From Talpa occidentalis (Eukaryota; Chordata; Mammalia; Eulipotyphla; Talpidae): a stretch of 64,000 nt of DNA. Positions within the stretch are counted from its first letter, which is position 1. Every line of letters begins with the position of its first letter. A model generated the notes under the pieces. It did no database searches and was not told where the DNA came from. It saw only the letters and a program-made list of their open reading frames with translations. The stretch spans positions 69,096,740 to 69,160,739 of the forward strand of contig NW_023601322.1 of NCBI RefSeq assembly GCF_014898055.3, read 5' to 3'. Position numbers and translations under genes: made by a program. Shown here piece by piece: positions 35,558-47,969 of the stretch.

Positions 35558-36309
35558 TTTTCTGAAAGAGAGATGAAAAGCCAAAGTCAGAAAAACATCA
35601 AGCAGAAAAATGTAATATGTAACAAAACTCCTGCTTAAAGACTTTTACAACAGGAAAGCCACATTCACCACAAGTTGGGGGTTAAAAAATCTTACCAGCC
35701 AGCACAGGAGAGCCCAGTAACTCTTAGAACCTCTTATACTTAAAATATCAAGTTTACAAACTTTAGTGGTACTATAAGAGGGCATTCCCAAATACAGTTT
35801 TTCTCTTTGGGTTTCTCTGGCACAAAGATAGTCCTACTTCACTTTCCACACCAACTAAGAAGTAGGATGAAAAGCTGAATAGTGAAGTGCCCCATTTTTT
35901 TTTTTGCTCCACAACATTTATAGTACAGTGTAATCTAAAAAGCATACCTCTCCTCTTTTTTTTTTTTTTTGATGGCTTCTCTGAGAACATCTTATCATAT
36001 TCTACTAAAACATAACTATGTTTAAGTCTGCTGCCCCCTGCACCTACAGTTGTTACTACTCATAGCCAGAAGAATTATCAAATTGCACTTAGTCAAATAT
36101 CACTGTATCACTGTCAAGGTAAACTTCCATTAGATGGATACTTCAAGACAAAGGGAAGGACTTCAATGAATATACAGCTGTTAGTGTTTCTTTTTAGAAG
36201 TAATGCCTTAAAGATTAAAGAAAAAACGCAAGACAGTAGAGGTATGTATAGAGGTAACACTAACAAACTTTCTAGGCAACAACCCTTTGATAGACATTTA
36301 AAAGAGTAC

Positions 36310-36730
36310 ATCCTTATAACCCAGCAATTCTACATCTAGAGTATTATTCTACAACAAAAATTAAGGTTTATGCAAAAAACGTGCATACCTTTAGGTTCAC
36401 AACAGTTCTGTAAACAATCAAAAAATGTTAACTACCTAAATTTCAAACAACACATCATTGAATAACTCACATAACCACCATACAATGGGATACTGTATAG
36501 CTTGTAAAAGACAAATGTGTTAATATGTAGGGGGGAAGACATTTTCACTGCTCAGGTCTTTTTTACTATTGAAGGGAAGAAACAAAGCTTCCCACTCCTC
36601 CCCCCCCACAAAAGAAAAGCTTTACACTTAGGTGTGAAAAACCCTATTATACAGAAAGGAAGGACAGACATAAAGACTAACAAGATCAAATTAAAAATAT
36701 GTGAAATTTACCACAACTTTAGTATCATTA
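36310..36730 (+). mobile_element. Old LINE-1 fragment
   Basis: Weak ORF2 3'-end similarity (CCCAGCAATTCTACATCTAG, AACTACCTAAATTTC, ATACAATGGGATACTG), then an A-rich part with the pattern AAAATATGTGAAATTTACC. Confidence 0.6.
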
Positions 36731-36747
36731 AGAATGGTTAACTCTAT

Positions 36748-37030
36748 GGGCCTCCCCTGGTGGCGCAGCGGTTCAGCGCTGGGCTGCAAAGGTGCCTGCA
36801 GCCTCTGCAGCGCTGGTTCAATCCCCGGCTGCAGGCGAGGGTCCCACATGGCGCGCAGACTTTCTCCTGCTGCGCCCGTTGCTCGCCTCAGCAGTGTGTT
36901 TCATCAGTCTGCCTGTTCTGTTCCCCACTCTGTCTCTGGTGAATCCTCTCGCCCTCCCACGCTCCTGACTGTACCCAGTGCTTGTATAATAAATAAATAA
37001 ATCTTTTAAAAGAAATAGTTTAAAAAAAAA
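36748..37030 (+). mobile_element. SINE, lineage 1b
   Basis: GGCCTCCCCTGGTGGCGCAGCGG head, box B GGTTCAATCCC, ATAAATAAATAAATC tail. Imperfect TSD AATGGTTAACTCT / AATGATTAACTGT. Confidence 0.92.
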
Positions 37031-37105
37031 TAATGATTAACTGTAACTGCCCTGTAACTGAGACAGTCTATGACCAAAGGGATCCTCAAAAGAAAGTAGA
37101 CAGAG

Positions 37106-37369
37106 GGCCTCTCTGGTGGCGCAGGCGGTTTAGCGCAGTGCTGTGAAGCTGTCCATAGCCTCTGCAGTGCCAGTTCGATCCCCACTGGCCTCGGAGCAAC
37201 CCAAATGGCCAGCAGACCTCTCCTGTCACACCCACTGCTCCCCTCAGCAATGTATTTCGTCGGTCTGCCTGTTCTGTTCCCCGCTCTGTCTCTGGTGAAT
37301 CCTCTCACCCTCCTGCGCATCTGGCTTGTGCCCTGGTTCTTGTATAAATAAATCTTAAAAAAAATAAAT
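37106..37369 (+). mobile_element. SINE, lineage 3
   Basis: Perfect TSD AAAGTAGACAGAG at 37093-37105 and 37370-37382. GTGCTGTGAAGCTGTCC head and CATCTGGCTTGTGCCC 3' body. Confidence 0.94.
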
Positions 37370-37382
37370 AAAGTAGACAGAG

Positions 37383-38296
37383 AAGGAATTTCCTTACCAT
37401 CAATGTAGAAATAGAATTAGAAAATGACCATTTTGCAACCCCCTCTGTAATAGTTGATTCAGGTAAGGATTATCAGTGGATGCTAAAAACATTAGGTGAA
37501 AGACTACTGGGGAACAGGACAGCTGTAAGATGTCAAAATATCTCCTGAAAGTCACTTGCTAAGTAGGCAGAGGGGGAAAGATGTACCTTTACAATTTTAA
37601 ACCCAGTGGTCACTCCCTTAAATAACTAAACTTAGTATTGCTAATAATGAAACATCTGATATATGCCTCCTAATATGATGAAATATTAAGTACTGTACAT
37701 TCCTTATAAAGAATTCTTGAAGAAAAAGTGTTACGTCTTTCAAGATTCTCCATGTTACTATAAACTGAGCAAAGCTAGTTGTATAATAGCAAAATTAATT
37801 TAAATGTTTAACCAGAGTCTAATGAAGCCTCCAAGTCAGGAATTCTAAACCATTTTCAACGCCATGGAACCCTCTGGTAGCCTAAGACCCAATTTGTCCT
37901 ATAGACATACAATGCAAGCCACTTACATAATTAAATTTCCCTGATAACCACATTAAAAACCTAAAATGAAACTTGTGACATTAATTGCAAACACATATAT
38001 CAAAAATTTCAATATATAATGCCTTTTTAATTATTAGTGGTCTTTAACATTAGTACTATGTGTTTGAAATCTATGATGTTTTACACTCAAGGTGCATCTA
38101 AATTCAGACAACCTACTCTTCAAATGCCCAACAACCACATATGCTATGCTAGTGGCCTCTGAATTAGGCAGTAATTACAACTACAGACCATTCAGTGAAT
38201 GTTTTTAAAAGCATAATATATAATTAGAAGTGTTACAAAAGTAACACATGCATTGAAATATAGTTACCAAATACTTTACAAATTGTGATACAGTAA
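37383..38296. other. Intronic stretch, no gene seen
   Basis: AT-rich unassigned sequence; 37840-38200 may be an old degraded DNA-transposon fragment, but I cannot name it. Confidence 0.45.
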
Positions 38297-38310
38297 TACA
38301 TTTGTTTCTT

Positions 38311-38586
38311 CTTTCTTAAGATTTATTTATTTATTTTATACAAGCATTGGATACAGTCAGAACTGCGGGAGGGTGAGAGAATTCACCAGAGTCAGAGCGG
38401 AGAGCAGAGCAGGCAGAAGGACCAAAGTACACTGCTGAGGGGAGCAGCGGGAGGCAGGAGAGGTCTGCGCGCCATGTGGGGCCCTCCTCCGGTGGCCAGG
38501 GAGCAGCCGGGGATGGAACCGGAGCTGCAGAGGCTGCGGGCAGCTTCGCAACCCAGCGCTCAACCGCTGCGCCACCGGGGAGGCCC
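38311..38586 (-). mobile_element. SINE, lineage 1a
   Basis: TSD TACATTTGTTTCTT (38297-38310) and TACACTTGTTTCTT (38587-38600). Confidence 0.95.
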
Positions 38587-38769
38587 TACACTTGTTTCTT
38601 TATTAACACATTAAATGAGATCCAGAAAAGAGTCTGGTAACTTCCTCAAAGGAATAAGAAAATATCACTTTTTTCAATTTACCATATTATTACAGATATG
38701 AAAAGCAGTAAGATTCCTACTGGTGACAGGTAACAAAACCAAAGTCTTCAACTCTGGCTGCAGAATTGA

Positions 38770-38935
38770 GATGACTAAAGGAAGAGGGAAGTGGGATTAA
38801 TGGGAGGGGGTGTCCAGTGGACTATGGTGGCAGGTCACTGGCCCTTTGGTGATATGGTAACATACATTTGAGAGGTAGAAACCTATACTCCTAAAATGTA
38901 TAGTATTATAAACAATGTTACCTCAATTTGGGGGG
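38770..38935 (+). mobile_element. LINE-1 3' UTR fragment
   Basis: Matches the end of the copy at 3425-4620 (GGACTATGGTGGCAGGTCACTGG, GTAACATACATTTGAGAGG and CAATGTTACCTCAA). It is a short truncated insertion. Confidence 0.7.
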
Positions 38936-39631
38936 GGAAACTAATTTGTTTTCTGCATTACTAACAGAAGAAGTGCTAAATTCCTGTCAGTAGTGAAAAC
39001 AAAGACAAAATTTGTCTAATACAAATTCACTGCAAGTTAAGAAACCCTAACCTAGACTGAATTTCAAGTGTTAGAATTTCCAAGATTTCAGGGGACAGAG
39101 AAGCATGCTGAATACCATAAGGAAACAAATTGAGAATATAGAGCATCCTGTAAGAGGATGGGTATTAGCTCTTCAAAAAGTCATTATTTGGGAAGGGAAG
39201 GTGTAGAAGAACTATTCTTGACAAAAAAATTCACAAGACAAACAAATGCAATACATCTAGCTTGTTTGGACTCTGGTTTGAAACAAAGCTACTGATACAC
39301 TTTCAAGAAAGTTGGCAAATATTTAATATTTATAAATATTAGATATTATGGAATTTCATAGTTGTGATAATAAAATTGTGGCTAGGAATAAAATCACTTT
39401 CTAGGAGATGCATGCTGAAATATTTAGGGGTAAAATGTCAAGATGTCTGCAACTTTCAAATGGGTGAACAAAAGTGAAAATACATAAGAATTATCAAGGT
39501 ATTACAGAAAAAATACTCTTAACTGTTAAATCTAAGTGGGGGATACATGGATGGGTGATCACAAATTTATTCTTCAGTTTCTTTGTGTATCAGAAATTTC
39601 TTCTTTAAAAAAAAAAAAAAAAAAAAAAGGA

Positions 39632-39906
39632 GGGGGCCTCCCTGGTAGCACAGGGGTTAAAATCTCAGCGCTATCAAGCTATTCCAGTCACTAAGGCATG
39701 AGTTCAAACACTGGCCAGGGAGCTGACCCACATGGCACAGCAGACCTCTCCTGTCTCGCCAGCTGCTGCCCTCAGCAGTGTATTTCAGTAGATCTGCCTA
39801 TGCTGCTCCCCACTCTGTTTCTGGTGAATCCTCTTATCCGCTCCCCCCACACCTCTGGCCTATATCCCAGTTCTTATATGCACAAATAAAATAAATCTTT
39901 TAAAAA
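39632..39906 (+). mobile_element. SINE, lineage 2
   Basis: Starts directly after a 20-base poly-A run. Tail TTATATGCACAAATAAAATAAATC. The TSD is not clear because of the flanking A-rich sequence. Confidence 0.9.
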
Positions 39907-39989
39907 AGGAAATTATACAAGTTGGGAAAGGTGTCTAAAACACATATTACCAATGATAGGAGGAAGATTCAAAAAAAATGTAAAGTATA

Positions 39990-40106
39990 GGGCTTCCCCT
40001 GGTGGAGCAGCGGTTGAGCGTTGGGCTGCGGGGCTGCCCGCAGCCTCTGCAGCGCCGGTTCATTCCCCGGCCGACGGCGAGGGTCCCACGAAAAAAAAAA
40101 AAAAAA
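39990..40106 (+). mobile_element. Head-only SINE copy with poly-A tail
   Basis: Only the tRNA-like head is present, from GGGCTTCCCCTGGTGG through GCCGGTTCATTCCCC to GCGAGGGTCCCAC (about 101 bp), joined directly to a 15-base poly-A. AAAGTATA before and GAAGTATA after fit a short TSD. The entire tRNA-unrelated body and AAATAAATC tail are absent. Confidence 0.88.
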
Positions 40107-40114
40107 GAAGTATA

Positions 40115-42540
40115 ACTTCAGGGATGCAAGACATCTGGATATATACACCAAAACATTAACATTTCTTCATGTAACTTTTTGTATTGTTTGCCCTGTTGGT
40201 CACCACTTTTCAACCTCTGAAAAAGATTCTCCCATAAAGTCCCTTCAAGTTCTACACTGCAGACTCTACATTCTCTTAAATAATGTCTCTCAGGAGGTCT
40301 CCAGCCTTCCTCATAAAAATTCACCAGACCCAGACTCCCGATAGATAAAGGTGTTAAGGCAAAGGACTCAATCACTCACTTACATTGAAAAACTTGAAAT
40401 ATACTGACTCTTGAAAATTGAGAACCCCATTCAGTGTGTTTTCAAGTCTTTCAATAACCATAATGGAAGTAGACTGCCTTGTGAGGCATCTTTAATCAAA
40501 AGTCCTGCCAAGAGTGACACCGAACATTATTAAACTAGACTACAGAGCCAAGTTATGCTTTTGGTGACCAAACCTAAAAGGATTTCAAAAAATATAAGTA
40601 AAGCATTTAAAATCTGAGGAGAATAAATTCTCTGCAAAGAATATGGCTTGCACTACCAGCTTTTGTCACTAACTTATCGCTGACCTTGGACAAGTCACCT
40701 CACCTTCCTACAGCCTCAGGTTTCTTATATTAGAAGTGAGAGGAACTGAACTTATGTTCCAAGCTCTTCCGGCCTTGAAATTTTAGTATTCCTTTCATTT
40801 ATATTATCTCTCATTAGCCACTGAATTACTTGATTAAACATAAATTTTTCACAGGTTTAGTCTATGATCTTCCCAAGCTATGTTTTAAGTTTAAGGATGA
40901 TAACTATGCTTATGCTTTATACCCCTTACATTGCTGGCAAGATGCTTTATTGCACAGCAGATACAGTATTAGTTGAACTGAATTTATGTAACCCGATTTT
41001 AAAATATTTACAATACTACCAAAACAAAGCTCCTGGCTTAATCTTACTCATAGCTTCTGCTTCTCTACAATTAATAGTATTGTTTAGAGGAGCTAAACAA
41101 ATAACTTAAACTCTTGGCAGTTTCTTGTTTTCCAATTAACTTACAGAGCATTACTTCACAGGATCTATTACATAACCTACTAGAGGTAGCCAATCTTAAT
41201 GAATTACAGAAACCTTAGGTTTTTCCTGGAGGGATCACGCTTAGTGAAAGTAAATAAAAAGTTAAACTGTAGTTATTCAGTCTTCAGTACCTTATAAGTA
41301 GCAATCCTGGCTATAAAGCAAAAGTTCACTATAAATTCAGAAAGGGGAAAAGGTGTTTGACTAGCAATCTTTATACTAGAGCAAGAAATGGAGAAGCAGC
41401 AACAAGCAGAAAATAAAAGTACAACCCCATCAAAACCAAGCAGACTGACTGTTGGCAAACAGCCTCATTTGTACAAAGAGCTACACACCTTCTCCAAAGA
41501 TATTAAATGTTCATTTACAACAGAATGGCCACATCATTTTTAAAAGTGTCTGCTTCAAAGCTTTAGAATATCCTTACCATGCTACTCAAAGCCAAGTTCT
41601 TTTTTTGATGGCAAGGTTAAGTTAATGCAATGTTAGGATGGTTCATTTAAATGCAAATCAGGAATTTTAGAAATTAAAAGTACCCACAGTAACTGTTAAC
41701 TGTCATACTGCACAAAATATAGGACTGTGAATATTCAGCACAAGCACAGGCATGCCAGGTTGCATCTGCATTAAACAGAATTAACACAGCTCTTGGAATC
41801 TAAAATCTCTCGGTAACTGTCAAAGAAAACAAGGTAACCCTTATAATTAAGACTTAAGGTAAAACCTGCCTATTTTACTAAATCCTCCAAGCCTGTCACC
41901 TACTAATATGCAAATCAGTTGAGGATTTGGGGAATAGATGAGGGGAAGGAGTAAGAAATTGAGAGGTATAAAAATACAGGTGGTCCATGTAAAATAAAAA
42001 GAAAACTTGTTTACCCCAAAATGCACAATCTTTTCCTAAACACAAGTACAGTTAACTTTGAAAAAAAAAATGTTTACCCTAGGACACAACTGAGAGTCAA
42101 AATACAGTAAGACGAAAAAGTTTCTGCTAGAGTAATTTGATTACATAAATCATCATTTGCATTTCATCAATCATATACAAATACATTTTATACCAGGCAC
42201 TTACATGACATACAGAAGTTGTCACTGTCCTTCCAGGAATACGGAGCTGAGAAAAATGGATGTTTTGCTAGATCTTTACTATGTTTTAAAGATTATTATG
42301 TTATGATTATAATTATTTTTAAATATTATGTATGCGATAATAAAACATTACTCTCATTTTCTTTTCTGATTTTTTTGAGCACACCAAAGCAATAAGGAAA
42401 AAGCAGAACTGAATGAAAGAACTGCCTTACAGCAGTCTCAGGAGATACACACATAATACCCACCAAATGGTATCTACATTCCTTTTCTAAGCAAAGAATC
42501 AAAGGAAAATCTGAAAAAACCTTCAACCACTTAGCCACTC
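40115..42540. other. Intronic stretch, no gene seen apart from a MIR
   Basis: Largely single-copy-looking, AT-rich sequence. The MIR at 40640 is the only repeat recognised. Confidence 0.55.
40640..40790 (+). repeat. MIR SINE (ancient)
   Basis: CTTGCACTACCAGCTTTTG, CTGACCTTGGACAAGTCACC, CACCTTCCTACAGCCTCAGG follow the MIR consensus order. Confidence 0.75.
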
Positions 42541-42544
42541 AATC

Positions 42545-43000
42545 CACAAATATCTGAGTACCTTGTCCATACAGACATTATTCCAGACAGCACAGAACAA
42601 GACCAAAAAACCCTTCATGAAATACACACTGTAGAAAGGCCATAAATAAGTGTACAAATTAAGATATGATGCTAGGAAGAAAATTAAGCAGTGATGGTAA
42701 AAGAATTAGGTAGGATCCCTTGAGGGTCCTTCTGTCTTGGTAACATTTGAGCTGAAATCTGCAACTCAGGAAGAGCTTGTCAAGTGAGCAGTCCAGGCAA
42801 AGGTAACTGACAAGGCAGCACCTCCCAGGACTTCCAAAAAGGGGAAGCCAGTGACTACAGCATAGAGGAAGAAGAGGTGAGAGATGAAAGGAAAAACCAG
42901 AAACAAAAAAGCTCCCAAGTTGCTGAAGTGACTGTTTGCAGTAAGTTTACTCAGCTTCATCCCAGTGTGGTTGCAACCATTAACAATGGAAGAGTGTTTA
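42545..43000 (-). repeat. L2 LINE 3' end (ancient)
   Basis: AAATATCTGAGTACCTTGTCC and a following CAGACATTATTCCAGACAG, then GTTTGAGCTGAAATCTG-like text, match the reverse of an L2 3' end. Confidence 0.6.
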
Positions 43001-43769
43001 ATAGAAAGCTGCCCTAAGTCCTCATAACAGACAACTGATTATGGATGCACAGGAAGTCCTTGTTTCAAAAAGAAACTGGATGACTCTGGTCTGAAAAGCA
43101 AAGAAGATGAAACCAGCATCTGGAGTGAAGGCACAAGAAAAAAAAGAGAGAGACAAAAGGGAAAAGAGGTTTTTGTTTTAGAACAATGGGACTAAAAAGG
43201 AGAGAAACTTTTCACACAGCTGAGGAGACCCACAGGAAGAAGAGGACTGTACTTTCCTCAGAAAGGCAGAAGAAAAGATGAATGACCTTGACTAGAGTCG
43301 AGAAAATTACCCAATCTAAGACAGAAAACAAGAAAGAATTATATCTAAAACTTGTGCTGTAGTGTAAACCTTAGATGACCTATTTTGTCATTCATTCATC
43401 AAAGACTAACCAGTCATCATGTCCTGGTATCCTGCTAGGTACCAGGGATGCAGACTCATTTAGAAATCCCTACTATATCATCACAGTAATTATTAAATAC
43501 AAAAGAAAACACTTATCTTTACAATGGAGAAATCTGATAGATGACACTTAATCAAGGATTTAAACAGCACCACCACCAGTGGAACAAGCAGACAACTGCT
43601 GCAGGACCCCGAAAAATACATCATAATACATGTAATATTCTTGTCAAAAGTGGCAACAATCAAATTCAAGTGGTAAAACATCTACCAAACTGGCCTCAAT
43701 TCCTCAAAAGTGTCAGTATCATAGAAAGGGGGGAAAACACACTAGAAATCAAAACTAAAAAGACATGAG

Positions 43770-44033
43770 GGGCCTCCCTGGTGGCACAGGCACTTGAGCG
43801 CCGCACTGTGAAGCTGTAGCCTCTGCAGCGTGGGTTCAATCCCGGCCAGCCGGCGAGAGTACCATATGGCGCAGCAGACCTCTCCTGTCTCACCCGCTGC
43901 TCCCCTCAGCAGTGTGTTTCATCAGTCTGCCTGTTCTGCTCCCCGCTCTGTCTCTGGTGAATCCTCTCACCCTCCCGCACATCTGGCCTGTACCTTGGTT
44001 CTTATATAAAAATAATCTTTAAAAAATAAAAAC
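43770..44033 (+). mobile_element. SINE, lineage 3
   Basis: TSD AAAAGACATGAG (43758-43769) and AAAAGACACGAG (44034-44045). Tail ATATAAAAATAATC. Confidence 0.93.
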
Positions 44034-44074
44034 AAAAGACACGAGAACCAAATGTAGTATGTGATCTTTTATTG

Positions 44075-44135
44075 ATTTCTGTAACTATAGACTAACTGTA
44101 ACTATAGAATATCTGTAACTATAGACTATCACTGT
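44075..44135 (+). repeat. Short tandem repeat, CTGTAACTATAGA unit
   Basis: CTGTAACTATAGA occurs three times with 17- to 19-bp spacing (44080-44130). Confidence 0.8.
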
Positions 44136-44299
44136 GACAACTGGAGGAACTTAATATGAATATGAACTGCACAAGAGATCAGAATTTCTGAGAATCTTGT
44201 TAAAAGGCAAACTTTGTTTCCTTAGATCTAGTGTAGACTGTAGGAGTAGGCATTCTCACAAGTCCCCAAGACTTGATACTCTAACAGAGGCAACGCCAT

Positions 44300-44905
44300 T
44301 AAAAAGGAGGTTCCATACTCCCTCCCCCACCTAATGAGGGACAGAGCTGAGGGGTCCGGGAAAGATATAAAACAGGAAGGGAGACACATGGAGAAAGGCA
44401 CCACTTGCTTCTCATCTTTGGATTTGCACTAAGGTTCAGAGACTTGGATATGAAGAAGACACATGGAATCGAGAAAAGTAGACACTTAGAATACACATGT
44501 GGGTGAGATACACATGGGGAGGCTGACAATGGCAGCCATTACCTTGATTTGTACTTTGATTTTGCTTCTTTTGTCCCAGACTTGCCTGGCCCCTTTTGCC
44601 CCTTTCCTATGGTTCCCCACTAGAAGGTGCCTTAGACGTGTATAAGATTTCAGGCCTCCATGGCCCTGGCTTGGGGCCAACCCTGTTTGGCTGTGCATTT
44701 ACCCACAAGGGGATGGGTGACTTCGGATGTTTTGGGGAAACTATTATCCTTTCCTCTCCTTTCTCTACATGCACACTAATCCTATTAAAGATCTTTCACA
44801 CTAAGAGTATACTTTATTTTCATGTGTCCAATGACAGAATTCCTTTTGTGTCCAAGTCTGGGGGTCCCAAGGTACCCCTCAGTCTGCCCACTAACAATAC
44901 TGGTT
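44300..44905 (+). mobile_element. LTR-like copy A (solo LTR of an old endogenous retrovirus)
   Basis: A TATA-like GATATAAAACAGG at about 44365, a C/T-rich stretch and a polyadenylation-like CTATTAAAGATCTTT at about 44783. The block from GGTGCCTTAGAC to TATTAAAGATCTTTC aligns by eye with copy B at 56640-57330. No viral genes are seen beside it. The exact ends are not visible. Confidence 0.55.
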
Positions 44906-45512
44906 CTTGAAGCACCCTTTAAATCAAGTTATATGTTACTTTATTAATGTAAAATTTCTTATGTTATATAAGCTCATTCTTAGGAGATACGTACTGGAAA
45001 ACTTAAGGGTGAAGTACCTTAATGTCTGCAGTTCAGTTTCAAATGGCTCAGAAATAAGTTTATATAGAATAATTGAACAACAAAAAAGTTAATAATTGGT
45101 AACCTAGGTGAAATGATAAATCAAGTATTCGCTATAGTACTCTCAACCTTTCTGTACGTTTCAAAAGGAAAAGAAAAGGTGGATAAAAAATGTTTACAGA
45201 CTAAACTGGAAAAGTTATAATACAATAAAAAGTATACAATTGTTAAGTGCTCCATTGGTGCACATGAGGAGCACAGAGAAGGGGTCCTCCTCTGGACAGG
45301 GAGTACTCAGGGAGGGTCTGACTGGTGGTGAAGGTGGGTGTTTCAGGTTGTACAAAGGAACAACTGCACTAGAGATCTTTGTACTTTCCAAGAATCACAA
45401 GTGTTTTGTGAAAGTAAAAAGAGGAAGGATAGTGAAGCAACAAAAGGTAACCAAAATAATTAAAAAGACATTAGAAGTTTGGACTTAAGCCTTGCTAACT
45501 TAAAAATAATTT

Positions 45513-45782
45513 TGGGGCCTCCCCTGGTGGCGCAGTGGTTGAGCACTGGGCTGCGAAGCTGCCCACAGCCTCTGCAGTGCCGGTTCAATCCCCAGCACCA
45601 GCGAGGGTCCCACATGGTGCGACAGACCTCTCCTGCCATGCCCGCTGCTCCCCTCAGCAGTGTATTTCGTCAGTCGGCCTGTTCTCATCCCTGCTCTGGC
45701 TCTGGTGAATTCTCTCACCCTCCCACTCTTCTGACTGTACCCAGTGCTTGAATAAATAAATCTTAAAAAAAAAAAAAAAGTT
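45513..45782 (+). mobile_element. SINE, lineage 1b
   Basis: GGGGCCTCCCCTGGTGGCGC head, GGTTCAATCCC box B, GAATAAATAAATC tail. Imperfect A-rich TSD ending in ATTTTG. Confidence 0.93.
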
Positions 45783-45799
45783 AAAAAAAAAATTTTGGA

Positions 45800-47580
45800 T
45801 GCATTTAATTCTCGCCCCCCTCCCCCATGTTCAATATCCTAATGACCTCCATCTCCCTCAAAGGCAGATGAGGTGCAGGCACCTAGGCAAAAAGATATGT
45901 TCACTTAAAGATCTTGCCCTGACTGAAGGCTTTGCCCACATGCTGGAAGGCTCCTCTTCAAGAAAAGTACTCTGGAAGCAGCATCTGGGTCTTCTCACTG
46001 CCAGGACCCAGTTTCCGCCATGTATAATGTCTCGTAGTTCGCCTGCCAGCCTGCACTCGGCAGAGACACTATTAACCTTGGAAGTCTCAGACTCCAGAAA
46101 TGGAGCTGCTGTGGAGTGTCTTTTATAGGCTGATTCTCTACCAACTTTTTAACATCAAACTGGACTTTGATGCTAAAGAGAATTTCACCTCCCCCGAGAA
46201 AGCCTAGAACTGGGGCTGGTTAATGCAGTTGAGAAACCAGCAGTTGGTACTGGGAAAAGCCCAGCAGAAAGAACTTGGCAGAACAGGACCTATTTATAGA
46301 GCACAAGAGGGTGCAGACAACTGTGATGTCAGCCAACGTCACCCACTAGCCCACCAGAAAAGTCCTTGGCTTCAGCGAGCATCCAGCAACCTCAGGATTC
46401 ACCTCACCTCTTGCATTTTCTGTGGCTGCTTATTATAGTGCATGATGCCCAAGGTGGGGAAGACCCAGGTACTTCGGCAAGGGGCACTATGATAAACAAA
46501 GTTCACCCACTATCCCACTTGGGCAGCTGCCTCTGGAATACTTCCCCTAAGCTCCTCATTGCTCATATAGTAGGCGATGGCACTGCTCTTCAACAAAGAA
46601 TCCATCATTCTTGTCAAATGTTGGAAACCTGCTGGCAGGAAATTTTCGGAGAAATTCTGGGGTGTGGTTGGTTTGGCCATAATGGAAGTGGGGTGGTGTG
46701 GAGAACATACGGACCTGAACCCCACTATACAAAGTGGCAATGAGAGCCTTGAAGCCCCTCCAGTTTTCAGGATATGTATCCAGGGTCCCAGATACCATGG
46801 CGATTCTACAGAGAAAAGGAGCCCCTGGTGCTGCAGCCAAGAACCTACACTCTGTTCTTACTGTCTGCAAGTTGCTGGAATAGGGGCCTTCCCAGTGGCA
46901 CAGCGGTTGAACGCTGGGTTGCAAAGCTGCCCGCAGCCTCTGCAGCACGGTTCAATCCCCGGCTGCTCCCCAGCCACCGGAGGAGGGTCCCACATGGTGC
47001 GCAGACCTCTCCTGCCGCCCGCTGCTCCCCTCAGCAGTGTACCTTGGTCCTTCTGCCTGCTCTGCTCCCCACTCTGGTTCTGGTGAATTCTCTCACCCTC
47101 CTGCGCTTCTGACTGTACCCAGTGCTTGTATAAATAAATAAATTTTTAAAAAAAATTTTAAAAATTAAAAAAAAGAAAAAAGTTGCTGAAATAATCCTGA
47201 AGCCATCCTCCCCCACACCAAAAAAATGAGCAACCACCACCTCTACCATTAACACAGTGAAAGCCTAAAATGGCCACCAAATGCCTTCACGGTCAGAGCA
47301 TCACGTCTGCAATCTAAAGGCCTTCTCCATGCATACAACTGCTGAACTGAGTTCCCCAAACTCCACAGGCCCCCAAACCAACCATCTTCTGTGGCCTGCT
47401 CATCTTTGCTAACCTATCTCCACCGAACCAGGTCCCTCATAGGGTGACTGTAAGGGCCCTCTTTCCACCTCTTCCCTCACCCTCCTCTACACCTCAATAA
47501 ATATCTCACTCTCCTAACCATTCTGGCTTAGGTCCTAATTTAGATATCTAGAAGTCTCATTTCCAAGCATTCTCCCTGAG
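45800..47580. other. Unrecognised, relatively GC-rich segment split by a SINE; possibly LTR-derived
   Basis: About 1.5 kb outside the SINE at 46883-47179. It contains TATTTATAGAGCAC near 46290 and TCAATAAATATCTCACTC near 47495, which could be LTR-type TATA and polyadenylation signals. Several medium open frames (for example 46577-47086) run into the SINE and look accidental. I do not recognise a gene. Confidence 0.35.
46883..47179 (+). mobile_element. SINE, lineage 1a
   Basis: TSD AAGTTGCTGGAATA (46869-46882) and AAGTTGCTGAAATA (47180-47193). Confidence 0.94.
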
Positions 47581-47599
47581 AATGCTTCCCCACCACAGA

Positions 47600-47965
47600 C
47601 AGAATGAGACCAAAACTCCTGCAAACAAACCTGAACTGCGCTAGCCTGTGAGCCTCGTCACCTGCCTCTACACCACGAAGCTCCTACAGTGCACCTGCAT
47701 GTGTCCAGACCTTTAGACAACCCCTTCCTTCACCCAGAGCCACACATTTTCATTTGTGTTCAAGACTCACACAAATGTCCTGATTCCCCAGAACTTGTTC
47801 TCTCTTTTCTGAGTTAGCCTAGCACTTGACAAGAACCACGTCTGGCCACACCACACTTCATCACTGTCTGTCTCCCATCAAACTATGAACTCCTCTGAGC
47901 AGAGACCATGGCTCTATTGAGCACAACTTTCATCTGCAAACATTCTACTAATGTTTAACTGAATT
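47600..47965 (+). repeat. L2 LINE 3' end (ancient)
   Basis: CTTCACCCAGAGCCACACAT, ACTATGAACTCCTCTGAGCAG and GACCATGGCTCTATTGAG follow the L2 3' consensus. Confidence 0.65.
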
Positions 47966-47969
47966 GGCT

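Larger units (their letters stand above)
5491..35561 (-). other. CTNNA1: CTNNA1 gene, 5' coding part (four exons and their introns)
   Basis: Four minus-strand exons at 35453-35561, 33950-34145, 6371-6537 and 5491-5610 join in frame to encode residues 1-196 of alpha-E-catenin. Exon phases fit exactly: 105 nt of coding, then 196, 167 and 120 nt. Each intron shows GT-AG ends. Alpha-E-catenin couples cadherin/beta-catenin at adherens junctions to F-actin. This part holds the N-terminal vinculin-homology region, which binds beta-catenin and mediates homodimerisation. The rest of the coding sequence lies before position 1 and the non-coding first exon probably lies past 64000. The paralogue CTNNA2 differs near the N-terminus (it lacks the MTAVHAGNINF start), so CTNNA1 is preferred. 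All repeats between these exons are intronic. Confidence 0.96.

Noticed and set aside
35562..36310. CTNNA1 promoter close to the start-codon exon
   Set aside because: The exon has a splice acceptor 4 bases before the ATG, and the upstream sequence is AT-rich without a CpG island.
42766..42960. Minus-strand 64-codon frame with hydrophobic segment
   Set aside because: It lies in an L2-like repeat; the apparent membrane segment comes from antisense A/G-rich sequence.
46577..47086. A 169-codon open frame in the GC-richer segment
   Set aside because: The last third is SINE translation and the first part shows no recognisable domain, splice context or codon pattern.
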